Position numbers and translations under genes: made by a program. This document shows positions 44,632-53,351 of a stretch of DNA of 64,000 nt, piece by piece (the stretch's first letter is position 1; each line of letters begins with the position of its first letter). The notes beneath the pieces were generated by a model. The model was not told the DNA's origin and searched no databases. It saw only the letters and a program-made list of their open reading frames with translations. Origin of the DNA: Fen-1077 sp964462865 (GTDB lineage Bacteria; Chloroflexota; Dehalococcoidia; Dehalococcoidales; RBG-16-60-22); assembly GCA_964462865.1 (NCBI GenBank), contig CAYWZO010000001.1, forward strand, positions 62,001-126,000. Direction: 5' to 3'.

Positions 44632-47341
44632 CCCGGCTCCTTCCCACCCTGCGTACCTTTATCCTGGCGCAGGTCTCGATGGTGGTGCAGATGGGGTCCA
44701 GGTGCTCCTGGTCCAGCTCCAGTAAAATATCGAAGTTCGTTCCCTTGCCTTTAGCGACGGGCTGCCCTTTCGCCCAGTGGCCGCTGCACGCGGCGATGCC
44801 CACCACCCGCGGGTGCTGCCCTTCCATCAGCTTGAGGCGTCCCTGCAGCTTGCGGCCACTGAAGGACTCCACCTCGATGATATCGCCTTCGCGCAGTCCC
44901 TTCTCCTCCGCCGTGCGTTTGTTAATGGTGATGTTATACGTATAAGGGTTCATACGGCTGGCCTCGTCAAGCCAGGGCTGCTCCATGGTGGAGGAACCGG
45001 TGTGCAAAATATCCCGGTAGGAAAAGCAGTACAGGTCGTATTCCGGGTCATCGATAAGGTGGACGGAAGACGGCCTCCAGGAAACCAGCGGCGTATACTG
45101 GTCCAGCTTGATATCGAGGCCTGTTTCACCGTTGATTTCCTTTATCTTTTCACCGAGATGCACCAGATACTCGAGGTAAATGGGCACCCGGGCATCCACC
45201 GCGTAACGCCAGTAAGCATCCTCGACCTTCTTGGGCCAGCGGAGGAAACCGTGCTCCTTGAACCATGCCCAATCGTGTTCCGGCCCGAACAGTTTACGGG
45301 CCACCCGGTCGACCAGGTCCGCGGCCGAAAAATCATCGGCCGGCTGATAGGCCAGGGCCCCGTCCAGGTGGAGCGATTCGTTAAGCGTGTTGAAAAACTG
45401 CTCCTTGCGGCCCAGCCGGCAGACGATGTTATAAACAACATCCTGGAATAGCTTTCTCTGTCCCTTCAAGGGCACCACTGGCTGAACGACGTGGTAATAC
45501 CAGTCGGCGGTACCGAAAGCGTGGTTGAAGTTCTGCCCCGCCAGGCCGGAACCGTCACAGTCCTCCAGGTAGGAGACCCCGGGGAGCACGATATCGGCGA
45601 AGCCCTCCGTCATCTCGTTGTTGAAGATGTCGTAAACGACGGTATACGGGATTTCCTTGATGGCATCACCGACCGTCTCGTGATTGGCCACGCTCAATAT
45701 GGCGTTGCAGCCCCAGGAAATCATCATCTCCAGGCGCTCTTCAGTCCCCATCTTCTCCCAGATTTCGTGGCGGTCGCTCTGGTAGTTGATGTTGGTGCCG
45801 ATATGGCCCACCGTGGTGATGGTGTTGGGGTTCAACCCGTGCCTGTTCTCCGGCATCTCCGTGGGCCACGGCCCGTGGGAAGGTATCAGGCCCGCCATCG
45901 GCCCGAAACGGTCGGTCTCCAGGAATCCATCGGTGCCCCTGTAGGGAGTCCAGCAAAGCTCGCCCGTTTCCGGGTAGCCCGAGCTTCGTGCCGGCCAGCC
46001 CAGCGTGCCGCCCGGGACGTCGGCCGAGCCTACCAGCTGGTTGAGCAGGCCTACGGCGAAACAGGCGTGGAAGCCGTTCTCGTGTCCCTGGCCCCCGCGG
46101 AAGATAATGGCCGAAGCCGGCCTTAACGGTAGCTCGCGCCCGTCAACGGTAATGGTGCTGCCGATGCTGGCGGCAGCGACGAACTCGGCGGTAATGCGGT
46201 GCATTTTGGCGGCGGGAACGCTGCTTACCTCCGCCGCTTTTTCCGGCGTATACTGCCGGAGGTGTTCCCTGACAAGCTGGAAGACCGGCTGGCACCTGAC
46301 GCCCTGATATTCGTAATTTCCCTCCAGGGCGAAGTCCTTGATAGTGGGGTCATCGTAGACCTTGGCTTTATTATCGACCGGGTCCCAGACCAGCGGTTTA
46401 TTGGTGTCATCGTCACCGATGTAGAGGCCGGGGTGGGGCAGGCCGTCCCAGGCACCCGCAGGATCGAACCGGATGCCGCGGGCCGGGCCGTTCTCCCGGA
46501 CGTACTTCATATCAGGCCCGATAAGATACGGGGCATTGGTCTTGGTCTTGAGATAAGGTTCATCATATTTACCAAGCTCATTAACGATGATATTGCACAT
46601 GGCCAGCGCCAGGATGCCGTCGGTACCCGGGATAACCGGTACCCATTCCGTCGCCTTGCCCCCGGAGAAGTTACACATCGGGTCGAAGGACACGGTCTTC
46701 ATGCCCCGGGTGCGGGCTTCTGCGGCCAGCCTGGCGGCATACATGGCCGAATGGCCTGAACCGACCCCTTTACTGCTGCCGAAGAAGATAGCATAGTTAC
46801 AGTACTTGAAATCAGGTACGATTGACCATGATGAATACAGCACCCCGGCCGCCGAGTGGGCCGCCTTCCCGCAGTGGAGCCCTCCCCCACCGGCGCCCAT
46901 AACGTCCGGCATCCTCCCGCAGAGGGCATAAACGAACTGGATAAATCCGAAAGCCCGGTACTGGTCGCCCCGCGAGGTCGTCCACTGGAAAAACAGCTTG
47001 TTGGGATTATCGTCCAGTATTTTCTGCAACCGGGGCACTATTTCGGCATAGGCTTCTTCCCAGGTAATCTCCTGCCACTTCGGGTCGGCGTGCAGTCCTT
47101 TCTCAGGGTTGGTCCTTTTCAGCGGGACATTCAACCGGTTAGGGTCGTAAAGCACCTGCAGGCCAGCCACTCCCTTGCCGCACAAGCCGCCCAGGGCGCC
47201 GTGGCAGCTATCCGGTTCGCCCTCTATTTTCACCGCCACGCCATTTACTACATGGACGCGGATAGCGCACATGGCGTAACACCGTCCGCACATGGTGCGC
47301 ACCCATCTATCTTCACGGATTTCCGGTTTTTTTACTTCCAC
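44624..47341 (-). CDS. Molybdopterin oxidoreductase catalytic subunit (DMSO reductase family)
   Basis: A 905-residue catalytic subunit carrying Mo- or W-bis-pterin and one [4Fe-4S] cluster. The N-terminal cluster ligands are C18, C21, C25 and C54 (CGRCYAMC, then LGGLCGKG). The sequence GGGLHCGKAAHSAAG holds a cysteine that may be the metal ligand. The C-terminal pterin domain has EEKGLREGDIIEVES and GHWAKGQPVAKG. There is no twin-arginine signal, so the enzyme is predicted to face the cytoplasm, unlike most NrfD-anchored enzymes. The subgroup is not resolved: it could be a polysulfide/thiosulfate, arsenate or hydroxylase-type enzyme. Confidence 0.88.
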   Translation of the reverse strand: MEVKKPEIREDRWVRTMCGRCYAMCAIRVHVVNGVAVKIEGEPDSCHGALGGLCGKGVAGLQVLYDPNRLNVPLKRTNPEKGLHADPKWQEITWEEAYAEIVPRLQKILDDNPNKLFFQWTTSRGDQYRAFGFIQFVYALCGRMPDVMGAGGGGLHCGKAAHSAAGVLYSSWSIVPDFKYCNYAIFFGSSKGVGSGHSAMYAARLAAEARTRGMKTVSFDPMCNFSGGKATEWVPVIPGTDGILALAMCNIIVNELGKYDEPYLKTKTNAPYLIGPDMKYVRENGPARGIRFDPAGAWDGLPHPGLYIGDDDTNKPLVWDPVDNKAKVYDDPTIKDFALEGNYEYQGVRCQPVFQLVREHLRQYTPEKAAEVSSVPAAKMHRITAEFVAAASIGSTITVDGRELPLRPASAIIFRGGQGHENGFHACFAVGLLNQLVGSADVPGGTLGWPARSSGYPETGELCWTPYRGTDGFLETDRFGPMAGLIPSHGPWPTEMPENRHGLNPNTITTVGHIGTNINYQSDRHEIWEKMGTEERLEMMISWGCNAILSVANHETVGDAIKEIPYTVVYDIFNNEMTEGFADIVLPGVSYLEDCDGSGLAGQNFNHAFGTADWYYHVVQPVVPLKGQRKLFQDVVYNIVCRLGRKEQFFNTLNESLHLDGALAYQPADDFSAADLVDRVARKLFGPEHDWAWFKEHGFLRWPKKVEDAYWRYAVDARVPIYLEYLVHLGEKIKEINGETGLDIKLDQYTPLVSWRPSSVHLIDDPEYDLYCFSYRDILHTGSSTMEQPWLDEASRMNPYTYNITINKRTAEEKGLREGDIIEVESFSGRKLQGRLKLMEGQHPRVVGIAACSGHWAKGQPVAKGKGTNFDILLELDQEHLDPICTTIETCARIKVRRVGRSRDA

Positions 47342-47479
47342 AGCAGCTTTCTCGTGCTGATTTTACTACTATCGACTATTCTGCACAAATTGGTATTTTA
47401 TAGATTGTTAACAGCTTTACCCACAAATTTTATGCTTTATTGATTGTTTTATCTGTATGCTTTTAACGTAAATATAGCC

Positions 47480-47497
47480 TGACCCAACTTTGGGTCA
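47480..47497. promoter_or_regulatory. Perfect palindrome between divergent genes
   Basis: TGACCCAA-CT-TTGGGTCA, perfect eight-base arms with a two-base centre, lies in the 189-base gap between the molybdopterin operon (minus) and the signal peptidase (plus). No T-run follows either side, so a protein-binding site is more likely than a terminator. It sits 34 bases before the plus-strand ATG. Confidence 0.5.
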
Positions 47498-47530
47498 TAT
47501 TTCGGGGGTTACACAGAGGAATATCAACAC

Positions 47531-48505
47531 ATGAAACGTGCCATCGGGCTAATATTTCTATTCATAGCCTGCATCGCGGGGTTCCTGATAATCAAAGGGA
47601 TCTTGCCCTTCGTGCCTGTCCTCGGCCACAGCATGGAACCGACGCTTCATTCCGGCAGCCTGCTGATGATTAAGGCCATTGACCCCGGCGATGTTAAGGT
47701 CGGTGATATAATCGTTTATAGCGTCCCCCCCAAGGTGCAGGACTACTACAACTATCCGCCGGTGGTGTCCCACCGAGTAACAGAAATCAAGACTATGCCG
47801 ACGCTGGGATTCAGCACCAAAGGTGACAACATCGGCGAGGACCCGTTCACCATCGGACCGATGGATATCCGCGGTACGGTCGGTCTTCAGATACCTTTCC
47901 TTGGTCTGCCGTTGCTCTTTTTCCAGAACCAGCAAGGCCTGATTTACGTCGCCACTGCCCTGGTATTACTCACCATTTTCCTTTATAGCGGCGAGCTATT
48001 ACACGGCGGCAACCTGTTACGCCGGCGTCTTTTCTCCCCGGCTATCAACGGTGAAAAGCGTGTTAACCAGGTGCTGAAACGTAAAATAGATACGACAGCG
48101 CAGAACCACGTCCTGACGGCTCTCGCCGAGACCATGGATAAGACCCCGGCAAAACCAATGACAATAGCTGCCAGGGAAGAGCCGCCGGCCCCGGCAAGAC
48201 CCCCTGCCCGGTATCCGAAGACCGCTGAGAAAATAACGGCCTCTTTTCGCCCACAAAAACCCGTCGTAGAAACGGTAGCAACAACCCATGGAGTCCCGAA
48301 TCGACCGTTAACGCCCGGGTACGCCAGGAAATATCCGGAGCCTGCCAAAACAGTTCGCGAGACCAGGGATAAAACCCCGACCGTCTTTAACAGGGTCCTG
48401 GACACTCAAGGATTAACCAAAGAAGCCCTCGCTGCCGAGCAGGAAATCTTCAGCGCCCTCGACCGGCTCCATAGCAGGCTATGCCAGTCCAAGAGTCAGG
48501 GATAA
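47531..48505 (+). CDS. Signal peptidase I, ER/SipW type, with a long C-terminal tail
   Basis: Membrane protease that removes signal peptides. A first helix (about residues 5-28) is followed by the catalytic domain with GHSMEPTL (S34) and VVSHRV (H81), the serine-histidine arrangement of ER, archaeal and SipW enzymes rather than the serine-lysine of most bacteria; KGDNIGEDP supplies the conserved acidic residues D99 and D104. A second helix lies at about 136-155. After it comes a tail of about 165 residues, rich in proline, lysine and arginine, that is not part of the family and may be cytoplasmic. AGAGGAA precedes the ATG. Confidence 0.85.
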   Translation: MKRAIGLIFLFIACIAGFLIIKGILPFVPVLGHSMEPTLHSGSLLMIKAIDPGDVKVGDIIVYSVPPKVQDYYNYPPVVSHRVTEIKTMPTLGFSTKGDNIGEDPFTIGPMDIRGTVGLQIPFLGLPLLFFQNQQGLIYVATALVLLTIFLYSGELLHGGNLLRRRLFSPAINGEKRVNQVLKRKIDTTAQNHVLTALAETMDKTPAKPMTIAAREEPPAPARPPARYPKTAEKITASFRPQKPVVETVATTHGVPNRPLTPGYARKYPEPAKTVRETRDKTPTVFNRVLDTQGLTKEALAAEQEIFSALDRLHSRLCQSKSQG

Positions 48506-48743
48506 GCCGCCACGACAAAGAATGCCTTAGGGTATCAAGTAAGACAGGAAGACGCGTAAGGTGTACCTCCTTTTGATTACAAATTGAGCTCCAAGGTTGA
48601 TAATATCATCAAGCAGTCTAACTTCTAACCCGATAAATTAACACTTTATAGTTATAGAGAAACTAGTGTATAATTAGCTTTGTTTATGTCATCTTAATGG
48701 ATACGAAATATTAAAATACTGGACATATTTTGTCTATTTGTCA

Positions 48744-48772
48744 GGCATATAATGCCATAATTTTTATGGTAT
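48744..48772. promoter_or_regulatory. Nested inverted repeats before TetR
   Basis: GGCAT-ATA-ATGCC (48744-48756) overlaps the larger imperfect repeat ATGCCATAA-TTT-TTATGGTAT (48752-48772, one mismatch). TATAAT at 48748-48753 lies in the first. The block ends 18 bases before the TetR ATG, so it is a candidate autoregulatory operator. The matching -35 box is not clear. From 48506 to 48743 I see no gene. Confidence 0.42.
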
Positions 48773-48790
48773 TCGTTTGGATTCAATAAG

Positions 48791-49309
48791 ATGAAAGATA
48801 AGACCAATAACAAGAGAAAGCAGATTCTAAACGCAGCCCAGAAGTGCTTTCTGCACTACGGATATTCAAAAAGCTCTCTTAAAGACGTAGCCAAAGAAGC
48901 GCGTATGTCACGTGCATCATTATATCTATACTTCAAGAACAAGAGCGATTTATTTATTACCATGAACCAGGAACTTCACGAAGGGTATGAAGCAAAATCC
49001 GGAGAAATCCTCAAGTCCAACCAATCTAACAAAGTAAAACTTGCCAAGATTATTGATGCGTGGATTGTTGACCCTTATAGAGTACTAAAGAACACGCCTT
49101 ATTCCAATGACCTGCTTGACGGATTGGCATATATTGCCAAGCGGAGTGAAATGAGGTTTAGAGACCTTTTCATGAAGTCGATAGCGCCGTTAGCAGGCGA
49201 CGGCATTGCCGAGATAATCGTTCTGGCAATCAGAGGGCTGATGGACGATAGACCCCCGGTGAGAGTATTACAAAAGCGTATCGAGCTTCTTACTAAAACC
49301 CTGACCTGA
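48791..49309 (+). CDS. TetR family transcriptional regulator
   Basis: A 172-residue regulator. The helix-turn-helix part reads AAQKCFLHYGYSKSSLKDVAKEA and SRASLYLYFKNKSDLF (about residues 14-57). The ligand part is short and ends LLTKTLT. The ribosome site is weak (AATAAG). The gene is AT-rich and stands alone, with inverted repeats just upstream. No target gene is adjacent in the same direction within 230 bases. Confidence 0.83.
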   Translation: MKDKTNNKRKQILNAAQKCFLHYGYSKSSLKDVAKEARMSRASLYLYFKNKSDLFITMNQELHEGYEAKSGEILKSNQSNKVKLAKIIDAWIVDPYRVLKNTPYSNDLLDGLAYIAKRSEMRFRDLFMKSIAPLAGDGIAEIIVLAIRGLMDDRPPVRVLQKRIELLTKTLT

Positions 49310-49474
49310 TACTATTTACCGGTTATATAAGTTTTTGCCGGTTTCGTCCGGGTAAGACCAGATTTCCGTTCCAGGCTAATGGATTAATATTAACTTTCAG
49401 CTATCCTCACGAAGAAGTTGCTGAATTATCTCCATTCATTTTACGCGCCGTCCGATTTCAATTGACAATAAATA

Positions 49475-49521
49475 TTGACGATAAAATATATCTTTGTTAT
49501 ACTTATTATGAGCATATGCTC
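49475..49521 (+). promoter_or_regulatory. Promoter and palindrome of the metal-cluster locus
   Basis: TTGACG at 49475-49480 and TATACT at 49498-49503 are 17 bases apart. A perfect 12-base palindrome, GAGCATATGCTC (49510-49521), follows where transcription would start, 8 bases before the CAGGAGGAG ribosome site. This is the natural place for a DUF134 repressor to act on its own operon. Confidence 0.6.
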
Positions 49522-49540
49522 GATATTCAGGAGGAGAAAC

Positions 49541-50005
49541 ATGCCCAGACCGCCCAAATGCCGACGAGTGGCCTACCTGCCGGAAATAACTTATTTCAAG
49601 CCGGCCGGAATACCATTAAGGGTTCTCGAAGAAGTACGCATGTCTATAGAAGAAGCCGAGTCTCTCCGTCTTAAAGACCTGGAGGGGCTGGAGCAAGAGC
49701 AGGGGGCGGGGAAAATGAATGTCTCACGGCCTACTTTTCAAAGGGTTCTTGCCTCGGCACGCCAAAAGATAGCTGATGCCCTCATCAACGGCAAGGCAAT
49801 CAGGATTGATGGTGGTAACTTCGAGATGACTTGGCAACGGTTCCGCTGCCGGGACGGTCACGAGTGGGAACTGGAATATCCGGTCAACAAGCCTCCCGAG
49901 CTTTGCCCCACCTGTAACTCGCCTGGTGTTCAACCAGTAATACCTGCCATATCCTTTTACCAGGGCAGGGGTCGAGGCGGGCGCTGGAGGAAGGCCGATT
50001 TATGA
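49541..50005 (+). CDS. DUF134 family regulator with C-terminal zinc-ribbon-like segment
   Basis: A 154-residue protein whose first 100 residues are DUF134 (MPRPPKCRRVAYLPEITYF, then a helix-turn-helix: NVSRPTFQRVLASARQKIADAL). These small DNA-binding proteins usually adjoin NifX/orange-protein and MinD genes. The C-terminal part, RCRDGHEWELEYP then ELCPTCNSPGV, adds a CxxC segment. ATG 49541 follows GGAGGAG; earlier in-frame starts lie in the promoter. It opens the metal-cluster locus and probably controls it. Confidence 0.83.
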   Translation: MPRPPKCRRVAYLPEITYFKPAGIPLRVLEEVRMSIEEAESLRLKDLEGLEQEQGAGKMNVSRPTFQRVLASARQKIADALINGKAIRIDGGNFEMTWQRFRCRDGHEWELEYPVNKPPELCPTCNSPGVQPVIPAISFYQGRGRGGRWRKADL

Positions 50006-50044
50006 ACGCCTTTTTCCGGGCATTACGATACACCACGCGTTCAG

Positions 50045-50395
50045 GTGAAGAAAAAAGTGGTGATGGATGTGAAACGCCGATTTTTATGTAAGCGTTGCCG
50101 GCATATTTTCGATATGGAAATTACAGACGATTCTAGTGTGGGTGAAGAAATACGCTGCCCGGGGTGTGGCGGTTCCGAGATCATGGAAGCACCCCCCTGG
50201 GCGCCGCTGGGCTCCGGGTTGAATATCCTTGAAAATGACACCTGGGAGTACCAGTGTCAGGAATGTAAAAATACTTTTAAATTGCCAATCCCAAAAAGCC
50301 CGGCGGAGGATAAAAGCCGGAGATGCCTTGCCTGCAACAGCGCTCATCTTCATTTATTGACCGGCGCTGGAGCTTTGCCGCTATATTGCGGCTGA
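50045..50395 (+). CDS. Double zinc-ribbon protein
   Basis: A 116-residue protein with four CxxC knuckles: CKRC (about residues 15-18), CPGC (about 38-41), CQEC (about 71-74) and CLAC (about 93-96), forming two zinc-ribbon or rubredoxin-like sites. The start is GTG 50045 or ATG 50063; neither has a strong ribosome site. It follows DUF134 by 39 bases. No enzyme motif is seen. A metal-storing or protein-contact role in the locus is a guess. Confidence 0.65.
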   Translation: MKKKVVMDVKRRFLCKRCRHIFDMEITDDSSVGEEIRCPGCGGSEIMEAPPWAPLGSGLNILENDTWEYQCQECKNTFKLPIPKSPAEDKSRRCLACNSAHLHLLTGAGALPLYCG

Positions 50396-50460
50396 TAGCT
50401 GATGGAACGAGGCCGTGAGGCTTAACTGAAGAAGAATAATTGGAAGGTTGATTTGTATTA

Positions 50461-51267
50461 ATGATCGGAAAACACCGACGATTCATCATAATGCCAATCT
50501 TATTGGTTACATTTGCGGCTATATTTTTAGCCATTTCTTGCTCATCGACACCTTCCAATCTGAAGATTTTTGCCGCCGCCGGGGCCAAACCCGCCATTGA
50601 GCAGCTTTGCCAGAAATTCCAGGGAAAATACGGCACCATCACCGACGCAAGCTACAGTGGCGGCGGCGAGATTCTTTCACAGATGACGCTCTCCCGGAGT
50701 GGCGATGTCTACGTTGCTCCCGAGCAGGGGTTTATGGAAAAAGCCATTGAGAAACAGGCAGTTGATCCGAAGACCATCAAGAAGGTGGCATATATGGTCC
50801 CGGTTATCGCTGTAAAGAAAGGTAACCCTTTGAATATCCAGACTCTGGCCGATCTGGCCAGGCCGGGTATCAAGGTAGCCATCACCCGGGAGGAAACGAC
50901 ACTGCTGGGCAAATACGCCCCCGAGATTTTTGCCAAGGCAGGACTGGCCAGCGAGATAGGAAAAAACATCATCACGGAAGCGGCCCGCCCGGATAACCTG
51001 CTGACCATCCTGATTATGGGACAGGTAGATGCCGGCATTATCTGGCATTTCTACCAGGTACAGTCTCCGGACAAGATTGAAAATATCTATTTGCGCCCGG
51101 AGGAACTGACGGGCATCGGAGAGATACAGGCAGCTGTGTCAGCCTATACCCAGGATAAAAAGTCGGCCCAGAAATTCCTGGATTTTATCACCTCGGCAGA
51201 GGGTAAAGCCGTTTTCAAGCAAATGGGGTATTTTGTTGACGAAGAAGAGATGAAGGGATACCGGTGA
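50461..51267 (+). CDS. Molybdate/tungstate-binding lipoprotein (ModA-like)
   Basis: Extracytoplasmic solute-binding protein of the ModA/WtpA type, 268 residues. A lipobox LAISC gives a lipidated C27. The mature part has KIFAAAGAKPAIEQLCQKF, SGGGEILSQM, SGDVYVAPEQGFM and the hinge text GQVDAGIIWHFYQV, all typical of molybdate binders. No ModB or ModC gene is near. The stop overlaps the DUF364-type gene by four bases, so capture of an oxyanion seems coupled to that protein. Molybdate, tungstate or another oxyanion cannot be told apart from sequence. Confidence 0.85.
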   Translation: MIGKHRRFIIMPILLVTFAAIFLAISCSSTPSNLKIFAAAGAKPAIEQLCQKFQGKYGTITDASYSGGGEILSQMTLSRSGDVYVAPEQGFMEKAIEKQAVDPKTIKKVAYMVPVIAVKKGNPLNIQTLADLARPGIKVAITREETTLLGKYAPEIFAKAGLASEIGKNIITEAARPDNLLTILIMGQVDAGIIWHFYQVQSPDKIENIYLRPEELTGIGEIQAAVSAYTQDKKSAQKFLDFITSAEGKAVFKQMGYFVDEEEMKGYR

Positions 51268-52019
51268 TGAGACCCACGCTTGATAAAGTTAAAGAGAAGT
51301 TCCGGAAAATCATCGACGAACACCAGTTGGGCAATGAGCCGGTTGAGGTTACTATCGGTACTTTAACAGCCAAGCAGGCGATAGGCGACCCCGTCCGGAA
51401 AGACTTTCCCCTGCTGGAAGGCCGTGAGGTAATGATTGAAGCGCAGTTTAAAGGCAGCTATGGGCAGGCCTTTACCGACAGGCCTCACGAGTTCCGTGGT
51501 TCCCTGAATGATGTCCTGAGCCTGAAGCTGGACACGAGTGATAACAGGGCCATCTTCGATGCCACTCTGAACGCCGTCATGGCTCACCTCGGGATGGTTA
51601 CCGGTGTCCGCCACTGTCACGATGAAGAGCCGGAAAAGTGCGCTGCCGAGATGGCGCAATACCTTCGGGAAAGGTTCGGGAGAGTGAAAATCGGCCTGGC
51701 AGGATTTCAGCCTGCGATACTGGAAAATCTGGTTAAGGTATTTGGTACCGAAAATATACGCTGTACTGACCTAAACCCCAGGAACATCGGCTCGCAAAAG
51801 TACGGTGCTGAAATCTGGGACGGCAGGACTGATACCGAAAGACTAATCAGCTGGTGCGATATTTTGCTAGCTACCAGCAGTACCATCGTCAACAATACCT
51901 TCGACAGTATTAAAGCGGAGGCTGATACTAAAGACAAGAGACTGATTATCTTCGGCGTTACTGGAGCTGGTGTTTCAGCTCTGCTTGGGTTTGAGAGATT
52001 GTGTTTCCAGCCACACTGA
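51264..52019 (+). CDS. DUF4213/DUF364-type protein (putative heavy-metal chelation)
   Basis: A 251-residue protein whose C-terminal half (KIGLAGFQPAILENLVKVFG, then CDILLATSSTIVNNTFDSI and IIFGVTGAGVSALLGF) is the Rossmann-like DUF364 fold, with a DUF4213-type N-terminus. The family is annotated as putative heavy-metal chelation. HCHDEEPEKC (about residues 113-122) clusters metal-binding residues. Translation is coupled to ModA by a four-base overlap. A role in accepting or sensing molybdenum is inferred from this coupling. Confidence 0.7.
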   Translation: MMRPTLDKVKEKFRKIIDEHQLGNEPVEVTIGTLTAKQAIGDPVRKDFPLLEGREVMIEAQFKGSYGQAFTDRPHEFRGSLNDVLSLKLDTSDNRAIFDATLNAVMAHLGMVTGVRHCHDEEPEKCAAEMAQYLRERFGRVKIGLAGFQPAILENLVKVFGTENIRCTDLNPRNIGSQKYGAEIWDGRTDTERLISWCDILLATSSTIVNNTFDSIKAEADTKDKRLIIFGVTGAGVSALLGFERLCFQPH

Positions 52020-52047
52020 TAATGCATTGGGGAAGGAGGTGCGAGAA

Positions 52048-52265
52048 ATGCCAGGATTTGATAGGACTGGCCTTCGTGGTATGGCCCCGATGCCTTTAAT
52101 GTTCTACAATCTGCCGGCATCCAGGTCATGACCGGTGTTTCCGGCACGATAAAGGATGCCATAGAAGGTTACAAAACGGGTAAGTACCAAACCAGCTCAC
52201 AGCCCGACGCCGCACCCCACTCCGGTATGGGCGGCGGCAGAGGCATGGGCAGGAGATTGTACTAA
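52048..52265 (+). pseudogene. Broken NifX/orange-protein homologue fused to a DUF5320-like start
   Basis: ATG 52048, with GGAAGGAGGT upstream, opens a 27-codon frame beginning MPGFDRTGLRGMAP, like the glycine-rich start of DUF5320-type small proteins. In another frame, from about 52080 to the TAA at 52263, the text AFNVLQSAGIQVMTGVSG and AIEGYKTGKYQ and the tail MGGGRGMGRRLY match the C-terminal half of NifX/NafY-type orange proteins. An internal deletion seems to have joined the two genes out of frame. An intact homologue lies at 54685. Confidence 0.65.
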
Positions 52266-52285
52266 ATCGTATTGGAGGTGATATT

Positions 52286-52483
52286 ATGCCCAGAGGAGAT
52301 GGCATGGGGCCGCCCACCGGACAAGATCAGAGAGGTGGCAGGATGAGTGGCAGCCGCCCTGGCGCCGGACCGGGTGGAGACTGCGTTTGTCCTAAATGTG
52401 GGGAAAAGGCACCCCATCAGCAGGGGGTACCCTGCTACAAACTAAGCTGCCCCAAGTGCGGTACGAAGATGACGAGAGCCTAG
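52286..52483 (+). CDS. Small glycine-rich zinc-ribbon/rubredoxin-like protein
   Basis: A 65-residue protein: MPRGDGMGPPTG and a Gly/Pro-rich stretch, then CVCPKCGEKAP and CPKCGTKMTR, two CxxC knuckles with an extra cysteine in GVPCYK. This is the usual small companion of NifX/orange-protein genes. GGAGGTGAT precedes the ATG. It probably binds zinc or iron; its role in cluster assembly is unknown. Confidence 0.75.
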   Translation: MPRGDGMGPPTGQDQRGGRMSGSRPGAGPGGDCVCPKCGEKAPHQQGVPCYKLSCPKCGTKMTRA

Positions 52484-52484
52484 C

Positions 52485-53351
52485 ATGATTATCTCGGTAG
52501 CCAGTGGCAAAGGCGGAACCGGTAAGACGCTGGTGGCAACCAGCCTGGCCCTTTCCCTCAAAGAAATGCAGGCGGTGCAGCTGCTCGACTGTGACGTGGA
52601 GGAGCCCGATGACCATATCTTCCTGAAACCGGTAATCACCGGCAGCGAGGCCGTCAGCATACCCGTGCCGCTCGTCGACGAGACGAAATGTACTCGTTGC
52701 GGCCGGTGCGCCGAGGTCTGCGCCTATCACGCTATCGCCGTCCTGGGGGAGCACGTGCTGACATTTCCCCAGCTCTGCCACGGCTGCGGCGCTTGCAGCT
52801 ACCTTTGCCCGGAAAAGGCCATCACCGAGGAAGACCGGGAGATTGGGATTATCGAATCAGGGCGGGCGGATAGTATTGCTTTCGTCCAGGGCAGGCTTAC
52901 CGTGGGCGAGGCCATGGCGCCACCGGTCATCCGGAGGGTTAAAGCCCGGACAAATGATAATGGCGTTGTTATTATCGATGCCCCACCCGGCACGTCCTGC
53001 CCGGTGGTGGAGGCGGTTAAAGGCAGCGATTATTGCCTGCTGGTCACCGAGCCGACGCCGTTCGGGCTTAACGACCTTAAGCTGGCCGTGGCAACGGTGA
53101 GGGAACTGGGGATAGCCTGCGGCGTCGTCCTCAACCGGGCCGGGAACGGCGACAGCGGCGTGGTCGAGTACTGTTCTCGGGAGAACCTGCCGGTCCTGTT
53201 GACGATTCCGCTGGATATGGAGATTGCCCGCCTCTACTCGCGCGGCGTCACGCTGGCCGAGGGTATGCCCGAATGGCGGAAAAGCTTTATCGGACTCTTT
53301 AAGAATATCGCGGAGAGGGTAAGTGAAAGAAATCGTTGTCTTGAGCGGTAA
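52485..53351 (+). CDS. MinD-superfamily ATPase with inserted ferredoxin domain, first copy
   Basis: A 288-residue P-loop ATPase with two [4Fe-4S] motifs inserted. The deviant Walker A is GKGGTGKT at about residues 8-15; the clusters are CTRCGRCAEVCAYHA (about 69-83) and CHGCGACSYLCP (about 96-107); IIDAPPGTSCPV is the Walker B region. Paired copies of this protein accompany the orange protein in sulfate reducers and are thought to assemble or insert its Mo-Cu cluster. It starts one base after the zinc-ribbon gene and overlaps the second copy by 29 bases. Confidence 0.88.
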   Translation: MIISVASGKGGTGKTLVATSLALSLKEMQAVQLLDCDVEEPDDHIFLKPVITGSEAVSIPVPLVDETKCTRCGRCAEVCAYHAIAVLGEHVLTFPQLCHGCGACSYLCPEKAITEEDREIGIIESGRADSIAFVQGRLTVGEAMAPPVIRRVKARTNDNGVVIIDAPPGTSCPVVEAVKGSDYCLLVTEPTPFGLNDLKLAVATVRELGIACGVVLNRAGNGDSGVVEYCSRENLPVLLTIPLDMEIARLYSRGVTLAEGMPEWRKSFIGLFKNIAERVSERNRCLER

